From Bacteroidales bacterium (GTDB lineage: Bacteria > Bacteroidota > Bacteroidia > Bacteroidales > UBA932), in the NCBI GenBank assembly GCA_015060405.1, contig SUYN01000020.1, forward strand, positions 1-48,655: 48,655 bases of DNA, read 5' to 3'. Every line of letters starts with the position of its first letter. The stretch's first letter is position 1. Positions 38,865 through 47,420 of this stretch are shown here, in pieces. Made by a program: the position numbers and the translations under genes. The notes beneath the pieces were generated by a model. It made no database searches, had not been told where the DNA came from, and saw nothing but the letters and a program-made list of their open reading frames with translations.

Positions 38865-41087
38865 ATGCCTTTCCCTTACTACAAACAACTAGACTCTATG
38901 GACTGCGGCCCTACGTGCCTGCGTATGATTGCGAGGCATTACGGCAGGAGCTACAGTCTCCAGAACCTCCGCGAGCGATGCCACATCACCCGTGAAGGGG
39001 TGTCGATGCTGGGGATAAGCGATGCGGCGGAGAGCATCGGCTTCCGTGCGACGGGCGTGAAGATCACCTGGGAGCAGCTCCGCGACGAGATGCCTCTGCC
39101 GTGCATCGTCCACTGGAACCAGAGGCACTTCGTTGTTGTCTATGAGATAAGGAAGAAGCGCGGCGGTTATATTGTCAAGGTAGCCGATCCGGCATCCGGA
39201 CTCCTGACTTATACCGAGGAGGCGTTCTGCAGGTCCTGGCTCCAGGCAGGGAAAGACAATGAAGGTGATGATTCCGTATCAGCAAATACCCACGGCATAG
39301 CTCTGATGCTGGAGACGACTCCGAAGTTCTATGAGGAGAAGGGAGACGATGAGAAGAAGTTTGGCTTCGGATACATACTCGGCTATCTCCGTCCTTACAG
39401 GTCGTTCATCGTGCAGATACTTCTGGCGATGCTCGTGACCAGCGTCATCAGCCTGATACTGCCGTTCATCACTCAGTCCGTGGTGGACACCGGTATCGGC
39501 ACGGGCAACCTCTCATTCGTGGTGATGCTGCTGATAGCACAGCTGGTGTTGACGATCGGACAGATGGCCAACAACCTCATCCGCAGCTGGCTGATGCTTC
39601 ACACAACCTCCAGAGTGAGCATATCGCTCATCTCCGACTTCCTGTGCAAGCTGATGAAACTTCCGATAGCGTTCTTTGACTCGAAGATGGTCGGTGACAT
39701 AATGCAGCGCATCGGTGACTACAACAGGATCCAGACCTTCCTTACCGGTTCTCTCCTGAGCATCGTCATCGCTGCCGTGACGTTCATCATCTACGGAGGC
39801 ATAATGGCAGGATATAACATCGGAGTGTTCCTTGTGTTCTTCGCAGGAGCCGCTCTCTACATCGGATGGGTGCTCCTGTTCCTCAGGAGAAGGCGCAAGC
39901 TCGACTATATGAGGTTCCAGGAGGCATCTGCCAACCAGAGCAACATCGTGCAGCTGATCGGAGGAATGCAGGACATCAAGCTGAACAACTGCGAGAAGCA
40001 GAAGCGCTGGGACTGGGAGAGGATACAGGCACGCCTGTTCAAGGTGAGCGTCAAGAGCCTCTCGCTGGGACAGGCGCAGGAGGTGGGAGGCACGTTCATA
40101 GATCAGACGAAGAATATCCTCATATCGTTTCTCGCAGCAAAGTCCGTCATCAGTGGTGATATGACCCTCGGTATGATGATGTCCCTGCAGTACATAATGG
40201 GACAGCTCAATGCCCCGATATCTCAGTTCATCTCGTTCGTGCAGACCACTCAGGATGCATCCATATCTCTTGAGAGACTCGGAGAAATCCACGACATGAA
40301 GGACGAGGAACCGGAGGACGAGCAGAAGATCGGGGAGATTCCTCAGGATGCTGATATTGTGTTTGACGATGTGACCTTTCAGTACGACGGTCCTCACTCT
40401 GCCAAGGTGCTTGACGGAATATCATTGCGGATACCTGCCAACAAGGTGACCGCGATCGTCGGAGCCTCCGGCAGCGGAAAGACCACGATGCTGAAGATGA
40501 TGCTTGGCTTCTACAGGCCGGTCAGCGGAGAGGTGCGCCTCGGTGGAGCATCGATCTCTGCCTACAGCGAGAGGGTCTGGAGGTCGCAGTGCGGAAGCGT
40601 GATGCAGGAGGGCTACATCTTCTCCGACAGCATATCGGGCAATATAGGAGTGTCGGATGAGACTCCGGATATGGCAAGAGTACGCAAGGCAGCAGATGTG
40701 TCAAACATCCGGGAGTGGATCGAAAGACTTCCGCTTGGATACAACACCAAGATCGGAGCGGACGGACACGGACTCAGCACCGGACAGAAGCAGAGGATCC
40801 TCATAGCGAGAGCCGCGTATAAGGATGCGAAGTTCCTGTTCTTCGACGAGGCGACCAACTCGCTCGACGCGAACAACGAGAAGGCCATAATGGAGAACCT
40901 TGACAGGCTGTTTGAAAATAAGACGGTCGTTATAGTGGCACACAGGCTCAGTACAGTACGCAATGCAGACAACATCATCGTGCTGGACAACGGAAGGATC
41001 GCGGAGGAAGGAACGCACGAACAACTTACGGCAAGAAGAGGAAAGTACTATGAACTGGTCAAGAACCAGCTTGAACTTGGAAACTAG
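38865..41087 (+). CDS. C39-peptidase-containing ABC transporter (PCAT) for double-glycine leader peptides
   Basis: A 740-aa exporter that cleaves the leader of a double-glycine peptide and pumps the core out. The N-terminal C39 domain has Q8 and the nucleophile C14 in SMDCGPTCLR, H88 in NQRHFVVVY and D108 in KVADPASG, all required for activity. A six-span membrane domain (about 170-450) follows. The nucleotide-binding domain has Walker A GASGSGKTT (533-541), signature LSTGQKQR (~639) and Walker B FLFFDEAT (~660) with the H-loop in VAHRLS. The gene is GC-rich like the housekeeping genes, unlike the AT-rich precursor just downstream. Partners HlyD and TolC are encoded at 44.3-47.0 kb. Confidence 0.94.
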   Translation: MPFPYYKQLDSMDCGPTCLRMIARHYGRSYSLQNLRERCHITREGVSMLGISDAAESIGFRATGVKITWEQLRDEMPLPCIVHWNQRHFVVVYEIRKKRGGYIVKVADPASGLLTYTEEAFCRSWLQAGKDNEGDDSVSANTHGIALMLETTPKFYEEKGDDEKKFGFGYILGYLRPYRSFIVQILLAMLVTSVISLILPFITQSVVDTGIGTGNLSFVVMLLIAQLVLTIGQMANNLIRSWLMLHTTSRVSISLISDFLCKLMKLPIAFFDSKMVGDIMQRIGDYNRIQTFLTGSLLSIVIAAVTFIIYGGIMAGYNIGVFLVFFAGAALYIGWVLLFLRRRRKLDYMRFQEASANQSNIVQLIGGMQDIKLNNCEKQKRWDWERIQARLFKVSVKSLSLGQAQEVGGTFIDQTKNILISFLAAKSVISGDMTLGMMMSLQYIMGQLNAPISQFISFVQTTQDASISLERLGEIHDMKDEEPEDEQKIGEIPQDADIVFDDVTFQYDGPHSAKVLDGISLRIPANKVTAIVGASGSGKTTMLKMMLGFYRPVSGEVRLGGASISAYSERVWRSQCGSVMQEGYIFSDSISGNIGVSDETPDMARVRKAADVSNIREWIERLPLGYNTKIGADGHGLSTGQKQRILIARAAYKDAKFLFFDEATNSLDANNEKAIMENLDRLFENKTVVIVAHRLSTVRNADNIIVLDNGRIAEEGTHEQLTARRGKYYELVKNQLELGN

Positions 41088-41177
41088 AGAAATTAGAAAG
41101 TAAGAAATATACCTTGGCCAAGGCGGAGTAACCGAAAATCCGATAAAGAGTAGGACATAATTAATCCAATTTAATGT

Positions 41178-41444
41178 ATGAAAACATTTAAAGTAATCGA
41201 AAATGGTACATTGAACAAAAAAGATATGTCTAATATCGTAGGCGGAGGCTTGACATGTTCTTCAGATGGTACCACGATCTATGATCAGGACACTGGTGGT
41301 GGAAACGTGTCGTGTCCAATCAAGTACAAGAGTTGTTCGGGAGTTTCCAACAAACTTACTTGTAATCTGGATGGCGGCTATAATGGTGCGCCTGGCAGTG
41401 CCGGTATTATCATAGCAGATAATGACATTGTACTGAATCCTTAA
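41178..41444 (+). CDS. RiPP precursor peptide with GG-type leader and four-cysteine core
   Basis: An 88-aa peptide. The leader MKTFKVIENGTLNKKDMSNI ends V-G-G-G (residues 21-24), the L-N/S-x-x-D/E-M-x-x-I-x-G-G pattern recognised by C39 peptidases; cleavage after G23 or G24 is expected. The core of about 64 residues has Cys at 27, 46, 53 and 62, a GGG at 40-42, and a glycine/alanine-rich stretch (GGYNGAPGSAG) before an acidic-hydrophobic tail ending LNP. It resembles the GG-Bacteroidales natural-product precursor class by leader type, but the core is not one I know. The adjacent radical-SAM gene is the likely modifier. No promoter was found in the 90-base upstream gap. Confidence 0.85.
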   Translation: MKTFKVIENGTLNKKDMSNIVGGGLTCSSDGTTIYDQDTGGGNVSCPIKYKSCSGVSNKLTCNLDGGYNGAPGSAGIIIADNDIVLNP

Positions 41445-41452
41445 GCAAAATG

Positions 41453-41513
41453 AGAGGCTGACTCAGCCCTTTCGTTGCTTACCGTTTGGGAGCAAGGAGA
41501 AGAGTCAGCTTCT
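41453..41513 (+). terminator. Leaky terminator or attenuator after the precursor gene
   Basis: The arms 41453-41464 and 41502-41513 pair over 12 bp (one G-T) and enclose a second small stem TTGCT/AGCAA (41475-41479, 41491-41495). CTTTAATATAT follows. This 3' structure would favour the precursor transcript over the downstream enzymes. Confidence 0.65.
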
Positions 41514-41533
41514 TTAATATATATTAAAACACA

Positions 41534-42973
41534 ATGAGAAGATTATATTGTCTATTGATATCGGTTCCTTTATCAATTTCCTGTATTTATGCTAACACTA
41601 GGATTTTTGTCAATGAGTGTCAGGAGCTTTCTGCGATTACTTGGAGGTTAGCAGGATGTGAGGAATATAATACCCGCTTGAATTCACATTATTTAAGAGA
41701 GATAGAGACATACTTTGCAGATTTCAAAGAACATCCAGTAATGGATTTTATCAGAGATATGCGTGCAGGAAAGGACACATTGAGCGTGGTTGCCTATAAT
41801 TCTGTTCCTATGTCAGGAGCAGCTATGTTGATTCACAAAGGTAAAGTCAGGTTAAATCCTGACGTAAATATATCTGAATATATTCAGAATAATGATTCTC
41901 GCTGGAGCGACGAGAATTTCAGAAAATATGTAAAGCTGCTGGATGACTTCTATCGTAAATCCAACTTCAGAAAATTCTATGAAGGACAGTCTGAGTTGTA
42001 CGCCTCATATATTGAGGATATGGAAACATTGTGTCAGAACATTATAGAAGAAGAGTGGTTCCAGCAGTTCTATGGTATGGAACTTCCAGAAATCAGTGTT
42101 ATTGTCAGTCCTGCAAGCGGCATAAACAATTATGCTTTGAATGAAGACATGATGATGGCAATGGGAAAGAGTGGCATAGGAGCGTTGATAGGAGTTACGT
42201 ATAATCCACAAAAGAGTGGAATCAACCAAGGAAGCACTACCCAGATCTTGATTCATGAGATTTCCCATTACTTCACTAATAAGATTTTCTTCCCGGAATA
42301 TACTGAACGCTTGACGGCTGCAGGAACAAAGATATTCGAACATCTTTCAGAGCCTTTAACGGCTGTAGGTTATGGAGCACCACAAATCATCTGTCCGGAG
42401 TATCTCAATGATTTGTGTATGATGATGTACAGCAAGGAGGTATTAGGTAGCAGCCTCATCAAGGAGGTAAGGGAATGCTATAGGCGTGGCTTTATATGGG
42501 CAGAAGAAGGTGTAAGATATATGGAGAACTTTTCGGAAAATCGAGATCAATATGCTTCATTCAGCGATTTCATGCCTCAGTTAGTTGGCCTTATGGAAGG
42601 TATTGCTGATAATATCGTAGCAATGAAAAATAATTTCTATACACCTCCGTATATTGTAACCGCATATCCTGCCAATGGTTCTACGGTGTCAGCAGACATT
42701 TCGGAAATCGTTTTCCGTTTCTCTCAACCGATGGAAACCGGGGTTACCGCAATGGAACTGAATGAAGAGGCAGAACTGTTCATTGATGATACCTGGTACG
42801 ATACTCATGATGACGAACCGGAATACTGGAAGGATGAATACACTTATGTTATACGAGTTGGCAAGGATCTCGAGTCAGGAAAGAAATATGGGGTTGTTGT
42901 TACGGCTACACTATATAACGGTTACGGCGTCAATCTGAATAAGGATTACGTTTATTCATTTAATGTTAAGTAG
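41534..42973 (+). CDS. Secreted HEXXH metallopeptidase (DUF4932-like)
   Basis: A 479-aa protein with a signal peptide (MRRLYCLLISVPLSISCIYA). The zinc motif HEISH is at residues 241-245 (LIHEISHYFTNK), followed about 35 residues later by LSEPLTAVGYGAPQIICPEY, a plausible third-ligand region. The last ~110 residues are an Ig-like domain (YPANGSTVSADISEIVFRFS, FNVK end). It resembles the DUF4932 peptidase family of Bacteroidota. It lies between the precursor and the radical-SAM gene, with a 3-base gap to the latter, so it is an integral part of the cluster. It could mature the exported peptide, degrade it, or serve as immunity; none can be chosen from sequence. Confidence 0.78.
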   Translation: MRRLYCLLISVPLSISCIYANTRIFVNECQELSAITWRLAGCEEYNTRLNSHYLREIETYFADFKEHPVMDFIRDMRAGKDTLSVVAYNSVPMSGAAMLIHKGKVRLNPDVNISEYIQNNDSRWSDENFRKYVKLLDDFYRKSNFRKFYEGQSELYASYIEDMETLCQNIIEEEWFQQFYGMELPEISVIVSPASGINNYALNEDMMMAMGKSGIGALIGVTYNPQKSGINQGSTTQILIHEISHYFTNKIFFPEYTERLTAAGTKIFEHLSEPLTAVGYGAPQIICPEYLNDLCMMMYSKEVLGSSLIKEVRECYRRGFIWAEEGVRYMENFSENRDQYASFSDFMPQLVGLMEGIADNIVAMKNNFYTPPYIVTAYPANGSTVSADISEIVFRFSQPMETGVTAMELNEEAELFIDDTWYDTHDDEPEYWKDEYTYVIRVGKDLESGKKYGVVVTATLYNGYGVNLNKDYVYSFNVK

Positions 42974-42976
42974 AAT

Positions 42977-44302
42977 ATGAAACTTTCTAATTATACTATT
43001 CTATTTGAAGCATCAAATAAGTACTATATGTACAACACCTTATCTAGTGCTTTAATCGAAATAAATGAAGAAATATTCAAGTACATAAAACTCTCTGTTT
43101 CGGAAGATTTCGAAATCGATGCAAATACGATAGGATTTGATTTATGGTCAACTTTAAGAGATCGGTATTTTATTTCAGAGAATCCCAAAGATGATTTTCT
43201 GCAATATAAATCGATGATGATGAAGATACGTAACCAGAAGAGTTTTATGCATTTGACGATGGCTCCAACAATGGAGTGTAACTTCAATTGCTTTTATTGC
43301 TTTGAAACGAATAAGCCCAAGGGAAAGATGACTCCTGAAGTTATGGACTCCATAATCAAATATATAGAGGCAATGCCTTCATTAGAAAAGATATATCTCA
43401 CGTGGTTTGGAGGTGAGCCATTACTGGCTATTGAACATATGGAGCTATTCTATGCGAAGCTCACGCAACGTTCTTTCAAGTCATTTGATTCAAATGTAAT
43501 CACTACAGGCTACCATCTCTCTGAAAGTGTGATTAGAACTTTACAGAAAATCAAAATTAGTTCCATCCAAATTACATTAGATGGCAATAAGGATAGGCAT
43601 AATAAAGTTAAAAGAACGGATGAATGTGACGATGTATTTAGCAGGATCTTACATAATGTAGATTTAGTCACTCAATTAGCGCCAGAGATTAACGTAGTAT
43701 TTCGAGTAAATACCACAAAGCAGAATATGACCGAATTCCCTGAATTATATAAATTGCTTGTGATGCGTTATAAAGGGAAAAATGTATCAATATCTCCAGG
43801 TATAGTTCAAGATAGATCATCGAAAACACATAGTTCATCCTGTTTTCTAAATAATAAGGAAACATATGATTTTATTTTGGATTTATGGCAGAACCATAAA
43901 ATATATACTCCTTGGATCAGATATCCTCAGAATACATGTTCGGAATGTGCTATACGAGACAATCAAGCTATATCATTTGATGCTGAGGGGTATGCATACA
44001 AATGCTGGGAAATGATAGGTCAGCGGAAATATTCAATTGGAAAAATTAATAAAGATGGTATTGTTGAAAATGTTAATCGCATAGTTCTCAACAGGCAACT
44101 CTATGGAGCAGATGCACTATCTGATCCACAATGTATTGAATGCAAATTCCTACCAATATGCACTGGAGGATGCCCTATTCAGCGTATTCAAAATGAATTT
44201 GAAGACCATTCCAACGAAGTCTGCACAATTTATAAAGAGAATATTGAGGAATTTCTAAAAATACATCTAGGATTAAAAGAATCCGGATACGAGAATCACT
44301 GA
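42977..44302 (+). CDS. Radical-SAM/SPASM peptide maturase
   Basis: A 441-aa cytosolic enzyme. The radical-SAM cluster is C101-x3-C105-x2-C108 (MECNFNCFYCFE), with GGEP-type motif WFGGEPLLAI. The C-terminal SPASM domain supplies auxiliary-cluster cysteines at C321, C324, C343, C386, C389, C395, C399 and C416 (CSECAIRD, YKCWEM, CIECKFLPICTGGCP). An N-terminal ~85-residue region could be the precursor-recognition element. Its layout and neighbours fit the GG-Bacteroidales radical-SAM maturases known by model only, but I could not confirm this. The likely reaction is a thioether, C-C or epimer modification of the four-cysteine core. The gene is strongly AT-rich (a 60-base sample at 43021 is 27% GC). 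Confidence 0.88.
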   Translation: MKLSNYTILFEASNKYYMYNTLSSALIEINEEIFKYIKLSVSEDFEIDANTIGFDLWSTLRDRYFISENPKDDFLQYKSMMMKIRNQKSFMHLTMAPTMECNFNCFYCFETNKPKGKMTPEVMDSIIKYIEAMPSLEKIYLTWFGGEPLLAIEHMELFYAKLTQRSFKSFDSNVITTGYHLSESVIRTLQKIKISSIQITLDGNKDRHNKVKRTDECDDVFSRILHNVDLVTQLAPEINVVFRVNTTKQNMTEFPELYKLLVMRYKGKNVSISPGIVQDRSSKTHSSSCFLNNKETYDFILDLWQNHKIYTPWIRYPQNTCSECAIRDNQAISFDAEGYAYKCWEMIGQRKYSIGKINKDGIVENVNRIVLNRQLYGADALSDPQCIECKFLPICTGGCPIQRIQNEFEDHSNEVCTIYKENIEEFLKIHLGLKESGYENH

Positions 44303-44316
44303 GAAGTGACACACAT

Positions 44317-45624
44317 ATGCCACGTATAGGAGACATAAACTATCACAGCGAACCCGTCCAGGAGATAATGGGTACAATCCCTTCGTGGATCACACGATGG
44401 GGCGTGACCGTGATCTTCGCGGTCTTCGCACTCATCGTCCTCGGATGCTGCATCATCAGGTATCCGCAGACAGTTGATGCGGGCATCTCGATCACCTCTT
44501 CCTGCCCTCCGTCAGAACTGACAGCCAGATATGACGGCCTCATCGACAGGGTGTGCGTCATCGACGGACAGAAGGTGCAGACAGGCGAACTCATAGCCCT
44601 GCTCTCCACCCCGGCAAGATACGAGGATGTCATCTCGATGAACGAGTATCTCTCGATGTCTGACACACTGGGATTGAACAGGATGTCACAGATGCCTGTT
44701 CTCACAGCGGATCTCCAGCTTGGTGGACTGCAGAGCCAATGGAGCACATTGCAGAAGGCGTTCCGCGACTACTCGCATTACCTTGAGACTGATCAGGTTT
44801 CCGTAAAAAAAGGACTTCTCAGACAGCAGATAGAAGGACAAAGGTCTCATCACGCTACGCTTCTGAGGCAGAAGGCACTGCTCGACAGCGAGGTGGAGAT
44901 GGAACGCAAGACTCTTGAACGTGACTCTCTGCTATATGCAAGAAAGGCCATTTCGCAGGCAGAGTACGAGACCTCACGCAAGGGCTTCCTGGCCAAGATG
45001 AATACTGTGGCAGGGTTCGAGGCGAGCCTAGAGGCTACAGTCCTTGGCATACTCCAGCTGGAGCAGCAGCTGGTGGAGCTTGACCTGCAGAGAGTGACAG
45101 AGACAGAAACACACGAGTCGCAGATCAGCCAGCAGATATACCAGCTGAAGGCGCAGGTAGCCACGTGGCTGGACACATACGCGATCATAGCTCCGTCTGA
45201 GGGCATAGTGTCCCTGCAGGACTACTGGAGCCCGGGGCAGCACGTCAACATCGGAGACGTGATAGCCAACATCACCCCGGAAGACCCGTCCGAAGTTACC
45301 GGAAGAATGAAGGTGTCATCCGTCGGCTTCGGCAAGGTGTCCCTCGGCCAGACAGTCAATGTGCGTCTGAACGGGTTCCCGTATATGGAGTACGGCATCC
45401 TGAAGGGTGTGGTGGCGAACGTCGCATCCGTGCCGGAAAGGATGCAGGACGGCAGCGTGGCATACACTGTTGCAGTGGACTTTCCTGACGGACTGGAAAG
45501 CACATATCACAAGGAGTTCCCGCTGATCCAGCAGATGGACGGCGAGGCCCAGATCATCACCAGGGACAGAAGGCTCATCGAGCAGTTCATAGACCCTATT
45601 GTGTCACTCTTCAGGAACAGATAG
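44317..45624 (+). CDS. HlyD-family membrane-fusion protein
   Basis: A 435-aa periplasmic adaptor. One N-terminal span (TRWGVTVIFAVFALIVLGCC, about 27-46), a lipoyl half-motif LTARYDGLIDRVCVIDGQKV, a long coiled coil (residues ~140-270) and the second lipoyl half (IIAPSEGIVSLQDYWSPGQH), then a beta-barrel. It joins the C39 exporter in the inner membrane to the TolC protein encoded two bases downstream. Base use is GC-rich like the C39 exporter and unlike the radical-SAM gene that precedes it by 14 bases. Confidence 0.9.
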   Translation: MPRIGDINYHSEPVQEIMGTIPSWITRWGVTVIFAVFALIVLGCCIIRYPQTVDAGISITSSCPPSELTARYDGLIDRVCVIDGQKVQTGELIALLSTPARYEDVISMNEYLSMSDTLGLNRMSQMPVLTADLQLGGLQSQWSTLQKAFRDYSHYLETDQVSVKKGLLRQQIEGQRSHHATLLRQKALLDSEVEMERKTLERDSLLYARKAISQAEYETSRKGFLAKMNTVAGFEASLEATVLGILQLEQQLVELDLQRVTETETHESQISQQIYQLKAQVATWLDTYAIIAPSEGIVSLQDYWSPGQHVNIGDVIANITPEDPSEVTGRMKVSSVGFGKVSLGQTVNVRLNGFPYMEYGILKGVVANVASVPERMQDGSVAYTVAVDFPDGLESTYHKEFPLIQQMDGEAQIITRDRRLIEQFIDPIVSLFRNR

Positions 45625-45626
45625 TT

Positions 45627-46970
45627 ATGCGTACGATGACGGTCATACTGGCAATGCTTGCCACAGGAACGCTCTGCGCCCAGACCACTTCCAAGGTCTG
45701 GACACTTGATGAGTGCGTCGGCTACGCCCTTGAGCATAACATAGAGATCAAGAGGCAGGAACTGGGAGTGTCAAACTCTGAAATTGGACTCTCGGAGAGC
45801 AGGTGGAGCTACGCTCCCTCTCTGTCGGCAGGATCTTCATACAGCATCTCCTCCGGAAGGGTGCTTGACCAGACCACATACGAGTTTATCGAGAACAACG
45901 TGGTGGGAAGCAGCAGCGCATCCGTGTCAGGAAGCATGCAGGTCTTCTCGGGAATGAGACGGCATTACGCGCTCAAGAAGGCAAAGGCATCGATGAAGGC
46001 ATCGCTTGCGGATCTGGAGAGCGTCAGACAGAATATAGAGATGAACGTCACGGCAGCCTATCTTCAGATACTCTGCGATCAGGAGAACCTGTCTTCGGCA
46101 AGGGAGATGGCTTCGATGCTGGAGTCACAGATGGAGAGGATACAGACGATGGTGGAACTTGGCCGTGTGACCGAGGCAGACCTGCTTCAGATAAGGTCTC
46201 AGCACTATGCGGCGCTCAATGATGTCGCAGCAGCAGAGGGGCAGTGCAGGCTGTCGAGGATGGAACTTTGCCAGCTGCTGGAGATACAGGACTGGAAGGA
46301 CTTCGCGATAGAACCGATGGAGGTCAATGATTCTGACGGAATGCAACTGTTCCCAATAACGGACTCACTCGCAGTAGAATCAAGACCGGAATACCGCTCA
46401 GCGGAGGCCGGTGTGGAAGTGGCCAGGAGGAACCTCCAGATCGCAAGGTCAGCATACTATCCGACCCTGTCGCTGTCGGCGGGATATGGTACTAGCTACT
46501 CGGGTGCAAGGCAGAAGGCCGTGCAGAACTCTGACGGCACATACCGTTACGAGGCCTACCCGTTCTTCAGGCAATACCTTGACAACGGCAGTTCGTACCT
46601 CTCACTAAGTCTGAACATACCCATCTTCTCGGGAATGTCCACAAGGAACAGCGTCAGGAGAGCAAAGAATGCCAGCCTTGATGAACAGTACGCACTCCAG
46701 TCAGTTAGGGAGCAGCTGTCAAGGGAGTATGAGCAGGCGCTGATAGAGTACCAGACATCGTACAGACAGTACGAGACTGCAAGGGAACAGCTCGCATATG
46801 CAGAAGAGGCAGTAAGGATGATGACTGAGAAGTATAACCTCGGAAAGATCGACTTCACCTCCTGGAACACAGCGATGACCGACCTGGCGAAGGCAAAGTA
46901 TGACCTGGGCAACACTGTATACAGAAATGAGATGGCAAAAAGGACAATCAATATAATGCGATGCTTATGA
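45627..46970 (+). CDS. TolC-family outer-membrane efflux protein
   Basis: A 447-aa outer-membrane channel with a signal peptide (MRTMTVILAMLATGTLCA). Two TolC repeats are recognisable: LDECVGYALEHNIEIKRQE at the start and PEYRSAEAGVEVARRNLQIA at about 253-275, each followed by the long helical and beta segments (LSLSLNIPIFSGMSTRN) that form the trimeric tunnel. It starts two bases after the HlyD gene and overlaps the next gene by four bases. It completes a type-I-like export route for the modified peptide. Confidence 0.93.
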   Translation: MRTMTVILAMLATGTLCAQTTSKVWTLDECVGYALEHNIEIKRQELGVSNSEIGLSESRWSYAPSLSAGSSYSISSGRVLDQTTYEFIENNVVGSSSASVSGSMQVFSGMRRHYALKKAKASMKASLADLESVRQNIEMNVTAAYLQILCDQENLSSAREMASMLESQMERIQTMVELGRVTEADLLQIRSQHYAALNDVAAAEGQCRLSRMELCQLLEIQDWKDFAIEPMEVNDSDGMQLFPITDSLAVESRPEYRSAEAGVEVARRNLQIARSAYYPTLSLSAGYGTSYSGARQKAVQNSDGTYRYEAYPFFRQYLDNGSSYLSLSLNIPIFSGMSTRNSVRRAKNASLDEQYALQSVREQLSREYEQALIEYQTSYRQYETAREQLAYAEEAVRMMTEKYNLGKIDFTSWNTAMTDLAKAKYDLGNTVYRNEMAKRTINIMRCL

Positions 46971-47335
46971 AAAAGATTTTATATGCACTTGCTTTAATCG
47001 CTATCATATCCTCAGTACTTCTGGGCGTGCATTATACGAAGAATGTTAAACTGAGAGATGAAGTGACTATGTCACTAAGCAAAGTACACGAGCTTGAAAT
47101 GGCCTATAAGGAAATGTTCGGTCATTATACTGACAATCTTTATGTGCTCGTCTTTATTCAAGATACCCTTGTCACTGAAGGAGGTGAAGCAAATTACCTG
47201 ATTTCTTTATTAGAAGCGACGGACTCCACCTTTGTTGCTACGGCTGTCTCTGTTGTTGATTTTGATAGGGACGGTAAATTCAATACGTGGATAGTGGATG
47301 AGACGGGTGTTATAACTGAATTAGTCGAAGACTAA
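46967..47335 (+). CDS. Small single-span pilin-like protein
   Basis: A 122-aa protein. I use the ATG at 46967, which overlaps the TolC stop as ATGA; the in-frame ATG two codons earlier has no such signal. An N-terminal hydrophobic helix (LYALALIAIISSVLLGV) is followed by an extended helix (ELEMAYKEMFGHYTDNLYVL) and a C-terminal beta part with a Ca-binding-type loop DFDRDGKFNTW. The layout recalls minor pilins or pseudopilin-like periplasmic proteins, but no prepilin peptidase cleavage site is obvious. Its function in the peptide system is unknown; the coupling to TolC suggests an export role. Confidence 0.7.
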   Translation: MKKILYALALIAIISSVLLGVHYTKNVKLRDEVTMSLSKVHELEMAYKEMFGHYTDNLYVLVFIQDTLVTEGGEANYLISLLEATDSTFVATAVSVVDFDRDGKFNTWIVDETGVITELVED

Positions 47336-47420
47336 AAAAAATATAATGAGTTGCGCAGCTCAAAAGGAGGGTGCCGAAAATCCTAAAATTGAAAGAGTAG
47401 GCGTTGTTATTATTTTTGTT

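Noticed and set aside
39513..40397. Open frame of 294 codons on the minus strand
   Set aside because: Antisense to the C39 ABC transporter; no recognisable motif.
41112..41123. 12-bp palindrome CCTTGGCCAAGG before the precursor gene
   Set aside because: Too short and isolated to assign; no second copy or nearby promoter found.
47389..47418. TTG-N19-TATTTTTG directly before the terminal lipoprotein
   Set aside because: Sequence fits a promoter, but the transcript would start at or after the chosen ATG, so a chance match is likely.
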